Positions 11,003 to 21,100 of a stretch of 64,000 nt of DNA are shown here, one piece after another. Made by a program: the position numbers and the translations under genes. Under the pieces are notes generated by a model. The model was not told the origin of the DNA and did not search any database. It saw only the letters and a list, made by a program, of their open reading frames with translations. The stretch is from Massospora cicadina (taxonomy: Eukaryota; Entomophthoromycota; Entomophthoromycetes; Entomophthorales; Entomophthoraceae). The stretch covers positions 62,001 through 126,000 of the forward strand of contig JAKSZP010006617.1 of the NCBI GenBank assembly GCA_022478985.1, in the 5' to 3' direction. Each line of letters begins with the position of its first letter. Position 1 is the first letter of the stretch.

Positions 11003-11490
11003 GTGGTTGACACGAAAATCACATCCCAAAACCCCTTCAATCTCTTAGGCAAGGCCAACTTCAAAGAAAAAGTTCAGGCTCCTAAAATACAGCCTAAAAA
11101 AGAGAAGTCTACCTCAAAGGCCGTGGAGGCAGCTGTTACTCATCCCAAGGCTCGAGGGAATCATTCTTCCAAGGATGCTACCCCTCACAAATCTCGGTCT
11201 AAACCTTTGCACACTGAGGATGAAAAACTATATGCTGAAAAGTCTAGCCAAACCAAAACAGTAGCTAAAAAAGGCCAAGCTGCCAATGAGCTCTGAGCTC
11301 CTCTACCTTCTTACCAATTGTTGGATAGGGTTTTATATCACTGCAATTGTACAACTCCCCAAAATGGCAAACTTGGATCAAATTGGGAGGGGCCCTATAC
11401 CATCATACATATGAGAGGAGATGAGTATTCCATAAAGTCATTGGCTACAAGAAATTCCATAATCTGGGTACATGGCCGCTTCCTTTGACC
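11003..11490 (+). pseudogene. gypsy-2 Lys-rich linker joined to the pol C-terminal tail
   Basis: In the same frame as the protease, after its stop, 97 codons encode a Lys/Ser-rich stretch (NLLGKANFKEKVQAPKIQPK) with no known domain. After a TGA (11294-11296) the text becomes the end of pol: WEGPYTIIHMRGDEYSIKS and IIWVHGRFL, matching 2525-2640 of gypsy-1. RT, RNase H and integrase are absent between them, so the deletion removed most of pol. This junction defines the element as non-autonomous. Confidence 0.7.
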
Positions 11491-11511
11491 CTACACCCCT
11501 ACCAACATTCT

Positions 11512-11522
11512 TGAGGGGGCAA
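11512..11522 (+). promoter_or_regulatory. gypsy-2 polypurine tract
   Basis: TGAGGGGGCAA directly before the 3' LTR, the primer site for plus-strand DNA synthesis. Gypsy-1 has a similar GAAGGGGTAA at about 2647-2656. Confidence 0.7.
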
Positions 11523-12358
11523 TGTCAGACATTCTCTTTCTCAACTTAAGAAAAAGAATGCTGAAGGTATTAGGGCTCCCAAATCTGCTACCATGATTGG
11601 CCCATCTCCCACTCAATCTTCAAATAATACTGTGGATAGTAATGATATAAGTGCCAACAGTGAAAAGACATTAGCGGATTCTCAGTGGAATCCTAGCCAT
11701 TGGAAAAATATGATCTATCACAAAAATTGGCTTAAAAAAGTAAAAACTAACAATAGGATTACTCTGATTTTTGGCCAAATTTGAGGAGTTCAATAATGCA
11801 CGGATCTGAATCTCAGTAAGGTGAGAAGATTTTACCTGACAATGATTGGGTGCAAGTTAACCAATCATTACCATCTGAGTCTAACCACTGCTGAGGTGCA
11901 AAGATTTTACTCAATAATGATAGGGTAAGAATTAGCCAATCATTACCATCCAAGTCTGACCACTGCTGAATTACCCAATCATTACCATCTGAGTCTGACC
12001 ACCGCTGAGGGTGAAAAGATTTTACTCTCTGGTGATTGGATACAATTTATCCAATCATTACCACACGGGTCAGTTCTGCCTCAAAAATTTTATCTTCCAT
12101 CTGATAGGCTAAAAGCCTATATTTCCTAATTTAGATAACTGAGCTTTACATTCTTTTGCTTAAACATCAATGGTCTCAAAATTCAAACTAGTTTAAATAG
12201 GAAAAGCTAGTATCGACAAAGGGGCCTTTCTTGGTTTTGCCGCACTTATAATAATAAAAAATATAAAAACTTTAAAAAAGCATCATTTTATACTTTTATT
12301 AAAAAGTAAGTTTCTCACTCTGAGAAATTATTTGTGGCCTCCATTAGCAGATCCCACA
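11523..12358 (+). repeat. gypsy-2 3' LTR
   Basis: 836 bp, TGTCAGACATTCTC to GATCCCACA, colinear with 8398-9233. It is followed at once by the GTAGC duplication. Confidence 0.92.
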
Positions 12359-12363
12359 GTAGC
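12359..12363 (+). repeat. 5-bp target duplication, right side of gypsy-2
   Basis: GTAGC, identical to 8393-8397. Confidence 0.85.
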
Positions 12364-12504
12364 CTAATCTGAATTACTTGGCATTCTCACTTCAAACCTC
12401 ATTATAATTTTAATACTAAGCAGTGGAGTATTGAGAGTGTTCCTTTTTATCCCTCCAATTAACATAATAAATCTTTAAAAAGCCCACTTTTTACTTATGT
12501 TACA
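12364..12504 (+). repeat. Inferred gypsy-1 3' LTR, last fragment
   Basis: Continuation of the sequence interrupted at 8397. It ends in TGTTACA near 12504, which resembles the GTAACA end of the gypsy-3 LTR at 62296. The end point is a guess because no second copy is available. Confidence 0.4.
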
Positions 12505-13130
12505 GTTTATTTATTTCTATATAAGTAGTTTAGAAAAATCCTTTGAGGAATTATCAAAACACTTGAGAATAATATTTCTCATGCAATCATATTATTGTAA
12601 TTTAGGTGTCAAAATTCACCAGCAAGCTTACCAACTGCCTGTATTCCAACAGTGCTGTCTGCCAAAAAAAGGTAATTTATATATGGAACAGAAAATCTAC
12701 CAACCCCACTAAATATTGCAAAATCTAAAAATACTTTTCCCAAATGAATCTCATCTTCATAGAATAGTTTAGTGGTGTTTGTTATCTTATTATTATCATA
12801 GATGCTCAGTATCCTTGAATGAAGCCAGTCTTCTCTTAGCATGTTGTTATCCTGACAAGAATACTAAGCTAAACTGAGTGTATTGTCAAAGCTAGATTTT
12901 TATCTTTGACTTGCATAGCTTTCTATACTAAGCTATCCTACTTGCTTTATCGTGAAATCCTAAGTGGGAAATCAATACTGGTTATCAATCCAACATAATA
13001 TTTAAAAGATTAAAACTTGAAAAGATAATTATATTGTGATTAGATCTTAGATTCTGCTTTAAGAGTTCAAACTATGTTTTTGCCTTTATACCTTAAAAAG
13101 ACCAAAACTTTATATTTGATGGGATTAGGT
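12505..13130. other. Unassigned AT-rich stretch with one small minus-strand ORF
   Basis: A 77-codon minus-strand frame (12842-12609, starting MLREDWLHSRILS, with KLFYEDEIHLGKVFLDFAIF) has a protein-like composition, but I do not recognise it and see no supporting partner. The rest is AT-rich and holds no convincing gene. Confidence 0.3.
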
Positions 13131-13205
13131 GGTTAGCCTGGAAGGGCAATTCCTGCTTCCACTCTGGTGCAGGTTTGTTCAACACAAGTTCAAAATCTGT
13201 GCTGG
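13131..13205 (+). repeat. tRNA-like SINE head (SINE-2 family)
   Basis: TTAGGTGGTTAGCCTGG resembles a Pol III A box and ACAAGTTCAAAATCTG a B box about 60 nt later. The block AATTCCTGCTTC...TTCAACACAAGTTCAAAAT recurs on the minus strand at 48443-48360, where it reads as the same family. It has drifted too far to be a working tRNA gene. Confidence 0.5.
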
Positions 13206-15115
13206 CTAAAAAATCTCATTGTGGACTTTTTCTTTCCACTCAAACTCACTTTTGAGCGAATTTATAAAAAACAAAAGTGTAATTTACAACCACCGTCTGC
13301 CCACATCCATTTTCCAGTTAATGTCCTCAGATCCACCGCCTGCTGCTCCAGCATGGGGCAGCAGTGCTCCACCTCCCAGCGTTTTCCACCCTGCAGGAAA
13401 ACGAATTTGGATGGGCTCAAACCGTCTGCCAAACTCTACTGGCCATTTTATCCCCCCACAGGATTTAATGCTCCATCTGGCGCGCATCCACCCCTCTCAC
13501 CCCCATCCTCTTGCCCTACCCAGATCCAACATCCAATTTTGCCTCCATGTTGAATATGGGCATTTATTCCTGTATGCTGACAAGGCAATAATTGAAGTGG
13601 CCACCGTTGTGTTTGCACCAGCTGGTTTCATCAATTTCTGCCCTTTTAAGGGCTATTTTGATATTGGCTTCCAAATGGAGGAGGATGCTGCAGCAGTGGC
13701 CTCCACCCCCTAATATAAAAACACCCCCATTCCTACCACCCAAACTCACCTTCCAACAGATACCACAATGGTGGTTTCATCTGTGAATCTTTCCTCCCAC
13801 CTCCCACCCCAAATTTTATATGAACAGTTGGTGGCAGGGCTTATGGCTTATGGGACACAACCCAACCTTGTCTTTGCTGTCCCTTCTGGTGCAGAGCGCC
13901 TTGCTGCACCTTGTGCCACTGCCACCATAATCCCCCACCACCCTGCCATTGCCCAATAAATTCCCCCATGCTCATATTGCAGCAGCGCCTGAGCACTTTT
14001 TTTGGACTTGGGTGGATAATGGTCACCAAATTTGTCCCCTCTGTTTGGGACTCAACCATTCCAGAAAATCCTGCCCCTGAGCCAATTTCTCTGATGTGGG
14101 TCTGGAGCCACATTCAGTGGGCCCCAAACGGGGCATTTTGCTGCCCCCTCCCACCCAACATTCTAATTTGATGGGCCAGAGTGAAAAATCAGCCCCCACC
14201 AAATTGACTACCCACATTCACCCACCCAAATCTGCCCCCACCAATCAGAGTCAGGCTTGGACCACCATTCACTCCCAAGTTGCCCAGTCAACTCTTACCC
14301 ACCCCAATTCTTCATCTGCTATTCTTGTAAACCAAAATCCATGGGACCTACTGGATGAAATTGACAAATCAGGTAAAATTATCATGAGTGAACAAACTGG
14401 TCAACCTCTTGGCCAGTTTGATTATGGTCAGACCAAATTTTTCCTTCCTGATTTTGACAATAACCCACCTCCCAAATATTTTACTCCACTACCCAATGCT
14501 GCCCCCTACCAAAGTGACCACCAGCTCACCTTAGCTGTGGTGGCCTCTCCCCGTTGCCCAAACCTATGCAAAGCAGTGGCCAAATCAATGGCTAAACTCT
14601 ATGAAGGGCTGCCCACACTCTACTTCCCCCCAATTTCCCCAAATCTCCCTGCAGCGACATCTCAAAGTTATTTGACAATGCTGAAGCCACTATCATGCAT
14701 GTTGCTAAACTAGCAGATTTTAACCTATCTGCTAAATTCATCCACAAGAGTATCACCAATTTTGCTAAACTCCCCAAAGCTCACATTCAAGCTGAATTTC
14801 ATATTGTGGAATTTGTTTAAGCAATATACTGCACTCAGCTTGATGAAGAGGTTGAGAACTTATACTACAATATCCTTCACCCCCACTACGCGGATGCCCC
14901 AATGCCCTGGCTCTCCACTTGGGTCCATTTTTTCAACCATAATGACATGGCCACAGCAGATTTGTCTGAGAACAAACTGCCTGACCCCCCCTCACCCTCA
15001 GCCATGGTGGGTTAGCATTTTAATTTTATCTTTTGTTCATTTTTGATCAGGTTTTAATTTTGTGATTTCGTTAATGTCCATCCCCTGGTCAGCGTACCTC
15101 GAATAAATAAAAAAA
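13206..15115 (+). mobile_element. ORF1-only LINE derivative (half-LINE)
   Basis: An element of about 1.9 kb that encodes only an ORF1-like protein and ends in ACCTCGAATAAATAAAAAAATC. No endonuclease or reverse transcriptase motif follows. The 3' tail CCCCTGGTCAGCGTACCTCG is close to that of the SINE at 17060-17090. A degenerate AAAAAATCT...TGTGG match at 13208 and 15106 may be its target duplication. Like HAL1 elements of mammals it would depend on a partner LINE; that comparison is by structure only. Confidence 0.6.
13321..15015 (+). pseudogene. ORF1-like protein with CCHC knuckle and extra C-terminal domain
   Basis: The frame opens at ATG 13321 (MSSDPPPAAPAWG). A Pro-rich N-terminus leads to KGYFDIGFQMEEDAAAVA, which matches GWLDLGFESKKAADEAA of LINE-A ORF1. 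After a stop at 13711 the same frame gives VVSSVNLSSHLPPQILYEQL, the RRM-like part. A shift then leads to CPLCLGLNHSRKSC (about 14033-14074), a CX2CX4HX4C knuckle. Next come a Pro-rich linker (14096-14640) and, after another shift, a helical domain with KLFDNAEATIMHVAKLADF and LDEEVENLYYNILHPHYADA, ending in TAG at 15013-15015. That last domain is not recognised. About 560 residues in all, with three stops or shifts. It would bind RNA if expressed. Confidence 0.65.
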
Positions 15116-15600
15116 TCTTGGTGTGGTATATTTGACCCAAGGTTGACCCATCTCAATTACCTTTTTTATATTTGACTAGCCAATTTACCTTCACTACAGT
15201 TTCTATTAAATTTCAGATTTTCAATTTATTAATTTAGATTTTATATTATAGATAAACAAAACCACTCAGCCAAATTTAATTGCTCAATCGAATCAACCAA
15301 AAACCACTCAGGTAAACCTAACTGAACTTATCAAAACAACCAATAACTAATCACCCCTTAAACTAAACTGTGTCCTATCGATTCAAACAAAAGCTATCAA
15401 CCACTCGGCCAAACAAAAAAATCCTATTGAATCAATCAAATAACACCAAACTGCTACCCGAAACATCTCTTTATACTTAATCATTGAGTATGTGATATAT
15501 CTTCCAAACTACTAAATCAACTTCTACTTAACTTGCCAAAAGTATTTTATTAATTAGGTGAACCAAATTAGCCAGGTTTTTAAAATATATAAACCTAACA
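15116..15600 (+). repeat. Degenerate CAACCACTCGGCCAAA-type array
   Basis: AT-rich DNA with many loose repeats of the kind AACCACTCRGCCAAA ... CTATCAAATCAACC, spaced about 35-60 bp apart. Similar arrays lie at 16340-16800, 17097-17340 and 30140-30450. I see no gene in them. Confidence 0.6.
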
Positions 15601-16330
15601 TCCAGATACCCGTGCTTCGCTACAGTATTTATTTATCAGATGATAAGCTCACATTGTAGCCTATAGGCTGTACCAGCACTACTCTCGAGCCACTCGGACT
15701 AACAGCTCCGCTGTTACCCTCATGGCTGGTGAGCTGATTATCCTAACTACTTAATCTACTTAAACTCTAATACTGATTTTTGTTGAGCTCCAGGTGAGCA
15801 ATTTGGTGAATAATTAGATAAAATTCGCCAATTCTCACCCACTCACCCAAATAGATTGAAACTATCAGACTTGATTAGCTTCAGATGAGCAATTTGGTGA
15901 ATTATTAGATAATATTCGCCAATTCTCACCCACTCACCCAAATAGATTGAAACTATCAGACTTGATTAGCTTCAGATGAGCAATTTGGTGAATTATTAGA
16001 TAATATTCGCCAATTCTCACCCACTCACCCAAATAGATTAAACTTATCAGACTCGATTAGCTTCAGGTGAGCAATTTGGTGAATTATTCAATGATATTTG
16101 TCAATTCTCACCCACTCGCCCAAACAGATTGAACCCATCAGGCTCGATAAATTCAGATTCGATAAGATTCGCCAATTCTCACCCACTCACCCAAATAGAT
16201 TGACCCTATCAGACTCGAAGGTTTCAGATTTCAGTCAGTCAGTAAATGAAATTTTTTTATTAAGTAGACTAGCGGAGTTACCTGTGCTTCGCTACGGTGT
16301 CTATAGAATTTCAGGTGATTCGAATTGATT
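15601..16330 (+). repeat. Dispersed repeat flanked by GTGCTTCGCTAC motifs
   Basis: It starts with TACCCGTGCTTCGCTACAGT (15608 region) and ends with CTGTGCTTCGCTACGGTG near 16280. The part 15650-15785 (AAGCTC...CTAACTACTTAATCTAC) is about as similar to 30920-31060 as two old copies would be. The tandem block at 15786-16150 lies inside. No coding capacity. Confidence 0.65.
15786..16150 (+). repeat. 91-bp tandem repeat, four copies
   Basis: Units start AGCTTCAGATGAGCAATTTG at 15786, 15877, 15968 and 16059, exactly 91 bp apart, and differ from each other by a few bases. Each contains CGCCAATTCTCACCCACTCA. A single unit of the same sequence is present at about 31070-31165. Confidence 0.9.
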
Positions 16331-16814
16331 AATTTAGATTTTATATATAGTTAAGCAATAACTACTCGGTTAAATCTATTTGCTCAATCGAAGCAACCAA
16401 AAAGACCAACCACTCAGCTAGAACTAACTGAACTTATCAAATCAACTAATTACTAATCACCCCCAAAGCTAAATTGTATCCTATCGATTCGACCAAAAAC
16501 CATCAAGCACTCGGCCAAATAAAATAAACTTATCAAATCAATCAGATTCTAAATTATTTTAGCTTTTATATTGTTAGATAGCTATCAATAAGTTCAGAAA
16601 CCATTAATCTATTAAAAATTCCAGCCTCCAACCACTCAGCTAAAATCAATAAAGCCTGCCAAATTAACTAAACCATCAATCACTTACCTGAAACTATTGA
16701 GCCTATCGAATCAACCAAAAAAACCACTACTCAGCAAAAACCAATTACGGAACTTACAACAGCCACAAACTACCAACCCCTTATCAAAAACCTATGAAAA
16801 AATCGAATTAAATG
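16331..16814 (+). repeat. Degenerate CAACCACTCAGC array, second block
   Basis: Same loose repeat type as 15116-15600, running up to the SINE. No gene seen. Confidence 0.55.
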
Positions 16815-17096
16815 AATATGAAAATACCCAGCCAAATGGACCCTCTACCACTGCCTCCCGAGTTCGATCCCGGTAATGGACTTTGGGTAGGGGACGATTT
16901 TGACTGTTGGTTTTGCGCGCCAATGCCCCAAACCGAGATAGTGAATAGCAAAGGCGGTCTATGGAGTTTCTGGCTTATCATACGCCGCGCGTGGAGGTTT
17001 TCCGGATTTTATCCTCCTTTCCCATACATTTGATTTCCCTTAATCGGTGCGGTATCCTCCCCAGGTCGGCCCACCTCGAATAAAATACTTTTAACT
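16815..17096 (+). mobile_element. tRNA-like SINE (SINE-1), plus-strand copy
   Basis: About 280 bp. It holds CCGAGTTCGATCCCGG, a textbook Pol III B box that can pair as a T arm, a unique body (TTTGCGCGCCAATGCCCC, TATCATACGCCGCGCGTGGA) and a tail CCAGGTCGGCCCACCTCGAA plus TAAAATA. The whole unit recurs in reverse orientation at 30725-30455. CpG sites kept here are often TpG or CpA in the other copy, so this is the better preserved one. The ORF across it is not a gene. Confidence 0.75.
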
Positions 17097-17930
17097 AAAC
17101 CACTTAGCTAAAATAATTAGATTAAAAATCAACCAATCACCAACCGCTTCGTAACCAAAGCTAAATGTATCGAAACAACCAAAATCACCAACCACTTACC
17201 AAAACCAATCAACTTTATTAAATCAACCAATCACTAACTTCTTTATTAAAACCTTTAAGCTTAATCAATCCAAAACCATCAACTGCTTGACAAAACCATT
17301 TAAACTATCGAATCAACTAGATATCAAACTTCTCAGCCATAACAATATACTGATTTCCATTAAAACATATAAAATTTTAACTTGTTACATATAAACCTTT
17401 TTATTTTACTATAAAAATCAAAAATCGGGCTTCGAGGTGCACACGGACCCCCTCCCGTCCACCTATAGCCAAATTTTCAGAGCTCTACATGCTCTAGTTT
17501 TGGCTGGGCATCGCGCACACACAAACGCACACATTTGCTTTTATATATATAGATAAGTGTCTGAAATAGAGCTTGTAAGATTTGATTAAAGACAGACAGA
17601 ATTGACAGTGAGTTTAAGAAAATTGTATAAAAAATGACCACTAACCACTTAACAAAACCATTTAAAAAACAAATCAACTAAATATCTAACTGCTCAGCCG
17701 TAACTATATACTGACTACCATCAAAAATATATAGGACTTTTACTTGATACATATAAAACTTTTTTTCCATGAAAATTAAAATTTTTGATGGATTATTGTA
17801 TTGTCATTGAAGATACATAAGTGTGCCAAATTTAAGACTTTTTATTGACAATAAGTGTCTAAAATAGAGCTTCTAAGCTTTAATTACAGACAGACAGAAT
17901 TGACAGTGAGTTTAAGAAAAGGGTATAAAA
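17097..17930. repeat. Repeat field: CACTTAACAAAACC units and a LINE-tail-like sequence
   Basis: Three related blocks (17200-17400, 17640-17790 and 27263-27390) share CCACTTAACAAAACCATTTA ... CTCAGCCGTAACAATATACTGA ... ACATATAAAACTTTTT. A block GTGTCTGAAATAGAGCTT...ACAGACAGAATTGACAGTGA occurs at 17554-17625 and again at 17846-17915. CGCACACACAAACGCACACATTTGC plus a TATATATA run at 17510-17550 resembles LINE 3' tails. No gene. Confidence 0.55.
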
Positions 17931-17934
17931 AGCA

Positions 17935-18010
17935 ATTACGCCAGGATTTGAACAACTGACCTTTTATAGAGTTGAAGTTTAGAGCCAAAAGCTGAGCTGA
18001 TTATGCTAGA
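17935..18010 (-). repeat. tRNA-like sequence at the LINE-B copy 1 target
   Basis: On the minus strand TCTAGCATAATCAGCTCAGC is A-box-like and TTGTTCAAATCCTGGCG a B box about 50 nt later, the spacing of a tRNA gene. LINE-B sits right in the A-box region, and its target duplication includes it. It does not fold into a full cloverleaf by eye, so I call it a SINE head rather than a tRNA gene. Confidence 0.5.
17996..18010 (-). repeat. Target duplication of LINE-B copy 1, 3' side
   Basis: Plus-strand GCTGATTATGCTAGA here and GCCGATTATGCTAGA at 27083-27097: 15 bp with one mismatch, flanking the element exactly. Confidence 0.8.
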
Positions 18011-18140
18011 TTTTTTAAAACTCCATACTTTATTAGTAAATTTAAGGGAAAGTAAGAGGGGAGGGCAGAATACAGGCAATTCAGCTGAGGATAAAAAAGA
18101 CCAGGGATTTGGGCCACTAGAGTTCTAGCATCTCCAACCA

Positions 18141-21100
18141 TTACTGATTGGTGATTGCCATCACTAGCCACAGTTCTAGCAACGGCAGGCTTACAGGCCA
18201 TACTATTCTTAGATGATTAGTAGCTTCATTGCATGCAATGAGCAATCCAGCAGGGAAAGCCAAACACATGGCCTTATAACACCCGGGGATTATGCACAAG
18301 AATTTTGAGATCCAGTGGAGCTGATCAGAGATAATCTGAATAGTCTTCAATACCAAACCTCTGTGATGGGGGCACTCGTTGCTCATAACCTTAGCAACGA
18401 GCACACAGTGAATTATTCATACATAATAATGGTAAATGAAGGCTTGTAGTTGGATTGGAGCTGTTCTCAGGGTTTTTGTAAAGAACAGGTCCTGCGATGG
18501 ATGTATACCCGGAGGTGAATGATTGCCTGATAGGATGTATTGTATCGCGGACCAGTATTTTTTATACACAGCACATTCATAGTAGTGATGTGCTATGTCT
18601 GCTTCTGGTTCAGCACATATGGGGTATTATTTGTGCTAGTAATCCAGCCCACTGTGCTTGCCCAATTTGAATACCTGGTTAAGGATCTGCCAGGTTACTG
18701 ACCATTGTTTGGCTGTAACTAAGTGGGTGTTCAGGCTCAAAATCAACTTCTTCGTCAGGTAGTTGGTGTTGTAGCCTTCAGTAGTCTAGTCATTAAGGAT
18801 TTGTGGGTGGGTGGGCAGATTGCACCCCATTTTTGAAAGCAGATCCCCATATTCTATCAACATCAATTTGTACCTTATTCTGATTGACTTGATTATATAT
18901 TTGTCAGCAATTCAGTTATGTTCCTCCCAGCTTGTTGCAGTAGTCATTGCAGAATTATATGCTTCAATATCCCTTCAAATTTGGCCAGCCTCTCAGTCCA
19001 ATTTTTCAAATGACCACCCACCCTGGCGCACAGCCCAATTGCAGAGTTGCCAGTAGTGTGGGGCTCCTTTTTGTGAGTTTATCTTTGGGTGTTTCACCAT
19101 CCATTTGCTTAACAATTGGGGGGAGACTGGCTCTTGGAGGCCTTTGACTCTTGCCCAGTTCACACCCCATGCTAGAGTTGGGCAACGCATATATATCTGT
19201 GTTAGCTTCAGAAATGATTTCCCCCTTATGTGCCAGGCATGAGATTTAAAGTCCAGTAGGCCCATGCCTCCTTCATTATTTGGTTTTGACAGGCTTCCAG
19301 TGGAATTGGTGCCACCTTTGCCTTGAACTATAGGAAAGTTTGGAGCATTGACCTGATTTTCTTCTCTAGGTTCAGGCTCACTGGCAGCACGTGCACAACA
19401 TACCATAGCTTTGAGAAGATGAAGATATCTATTGCCTGCACTTTCTCCTCAAGGCATAGTCTGGCACCCTTCCAGCATGACATTCAGAATGATAAGCTTG
19501 TTAATACTTCTTGTTTGGTCTCCAGTACAGCTGGTCCCTTGTCATTGAAGAGTATCCCAAGGTATCAGACTGTCTGAGAGCTTATAATTGGCATTGTGTC
19601 AGTTGGCAGGCTGAAGTTTAGGTTTCCAATCCTCATCACTGAGGTTTTTGCTAGATTTATTTTTGCATTCGATGCAAGCTGGTAAAGGGTTAATAGATCC
19701 TTGGTACCCTGGAGGTCAGTCAAGGAGCTTATTCCTATAACTGTATCATCCACAAATGCTAGCATCTTCAGTGGCATTTGGTTAGGGTGGACTAAACCCC
19801 AAAGCTTCATGTCCGCTGCTGCCAGTAGAATGTTAGCTATAAAGTTGAAGAGTATCAGTGACATGGGGCTCTTTGGCGGAGACCTTGCCTGACAGAGATT
19901 TCATTTGTTGCGCCATCTGCAACCATAATTTTTGTTACCAGACCTGAGTATAGCATCATTATCCATATCTGAAACTTGTTGAGGATACTGACCACCTTCA
20001 GTGCCTCATGTAAGAATGACCACGCTACTTGGTCATATGCCTTTTCCATGTTGAGGAACTTAAGGTATCCTTATTTGATACCCCTCATATCCTGAAGTAT
20101 GCTCTGGACTGAACCTACACTGTCCCATATACTACAGCCTTTAATGAAACCATGTTGGGCCCTATATAGCATGCGTGGTGCTGTTGCCATCAGCCAATTA
20201 GATAGTATGCATGTGAGCAGTTTATAATTGGCATTCAATAGTGCAATTGGGCACCAGTTCTGAAGTTGGCATTTGAGGCCTTTTTTGTACAGAAGTACAA
20301 TTTGGGTCTCTTGTCCTCCCAGAACTTATTTTCCATGGTTCAAACAGTGAAAAAGAGGGCTTTGAGCTCCAACGCTATGCAGTCTTAATATGCCATATAT
20401 TTCTGCACACATATTGTCAGGGCCTGGTGCTTTCATTCTTGGCAACTCCTTTAGTGCCCTCTTAACTTCATCAATAGAGATTTTGGTGGATAGCTTGGTG
20501 ACATCTTCCAGCATACAGCCACCCAGTGCCAGCTTGGCCAGGTTAATAAGGGTAGTTGTTGCCAATTTGCTCATTTCTCACTGTCAGAAGAGATTGCTAT
20601 AAAAAAGCTTGACTTCACGCTTGATTATTTCAGGGTCTGTTGATACTGCCTCATCCGCTGTCTCCACTTCCCATATCCTAGCCTTAGTTTGGACTTCCTT
20701 GAGGTGTTTAAGGCCCTCTTTGGTCATTGTCCTCGCTAAGCTCTGATATTGGTAAGTTTTGTTGGTTCATCTCTCTGAGTCTTGTTTCATCATTATAGCC
20801 CAATATTTTTTGTGTGTTGTCTGGTACTCACGCCACCAGTCCTCGTTGTCCCAGCGAGTGAGCCTCAGGCTTTCTAGTTTAGACTTCAGTTGCTTCACAG
20901 CAGCTATTTGCTTGTAGGAGGTCACTTTTTCAAACATCATACTATCATGTTTCATCTTCATTTTGATCTGGGTCCATCTTTCTAGCAGGTCTAGCTTTGG
21001 GTGGTTGTCCAGATGTGCTATTGCTGATCCAGTCCTGCATATATCATTAAGCGCTAATCCTCATTCCTCAACTTGGCTGGTGCCAATTGCCACTCGTGGT

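Larger units (their letters stand above)
8398..12358 (+). mobile_element. gypsy-2, internally deleted Ty3/gypsy retrotransposon
   Basis: A structurally complete LTR element of 3961 bp: two 836-bp LTRs, a primer binding site 3 nt after the 5' LTR, gag, an aspartic protease, a polypurine tract and GTAGC duplications. The internal part is only about 2.3 kb. After the protease it jumps through a lysine-rich stretch to the last residues of pol, so reverse transcriptase, RNase H and integrase are missing. It would need enzymes from a relative. The LTRs are close but not identical (differences cluster near their starts), so the insertion is not brand new. Confidence 0.9.

Noticed and set aside
15786..16150. 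CRISPR-like array
   Set aside because: The 91-bp units are contiguous with no unique spacers, and the DNA is eukaryotic.
16812..17033. ORF starting MNMKIPSQMDPL as a gene
   Set aside because: It lies across SINE-1, whose inverted copy at 30455-30725 does not keep the frame.
17935..18010. A genuine tRNA gene on the minus strand
   Set aside because: A and B boxes are present but no acceptor stem pairing or clean anticodon arm is seen, and it is split by LINE-B.
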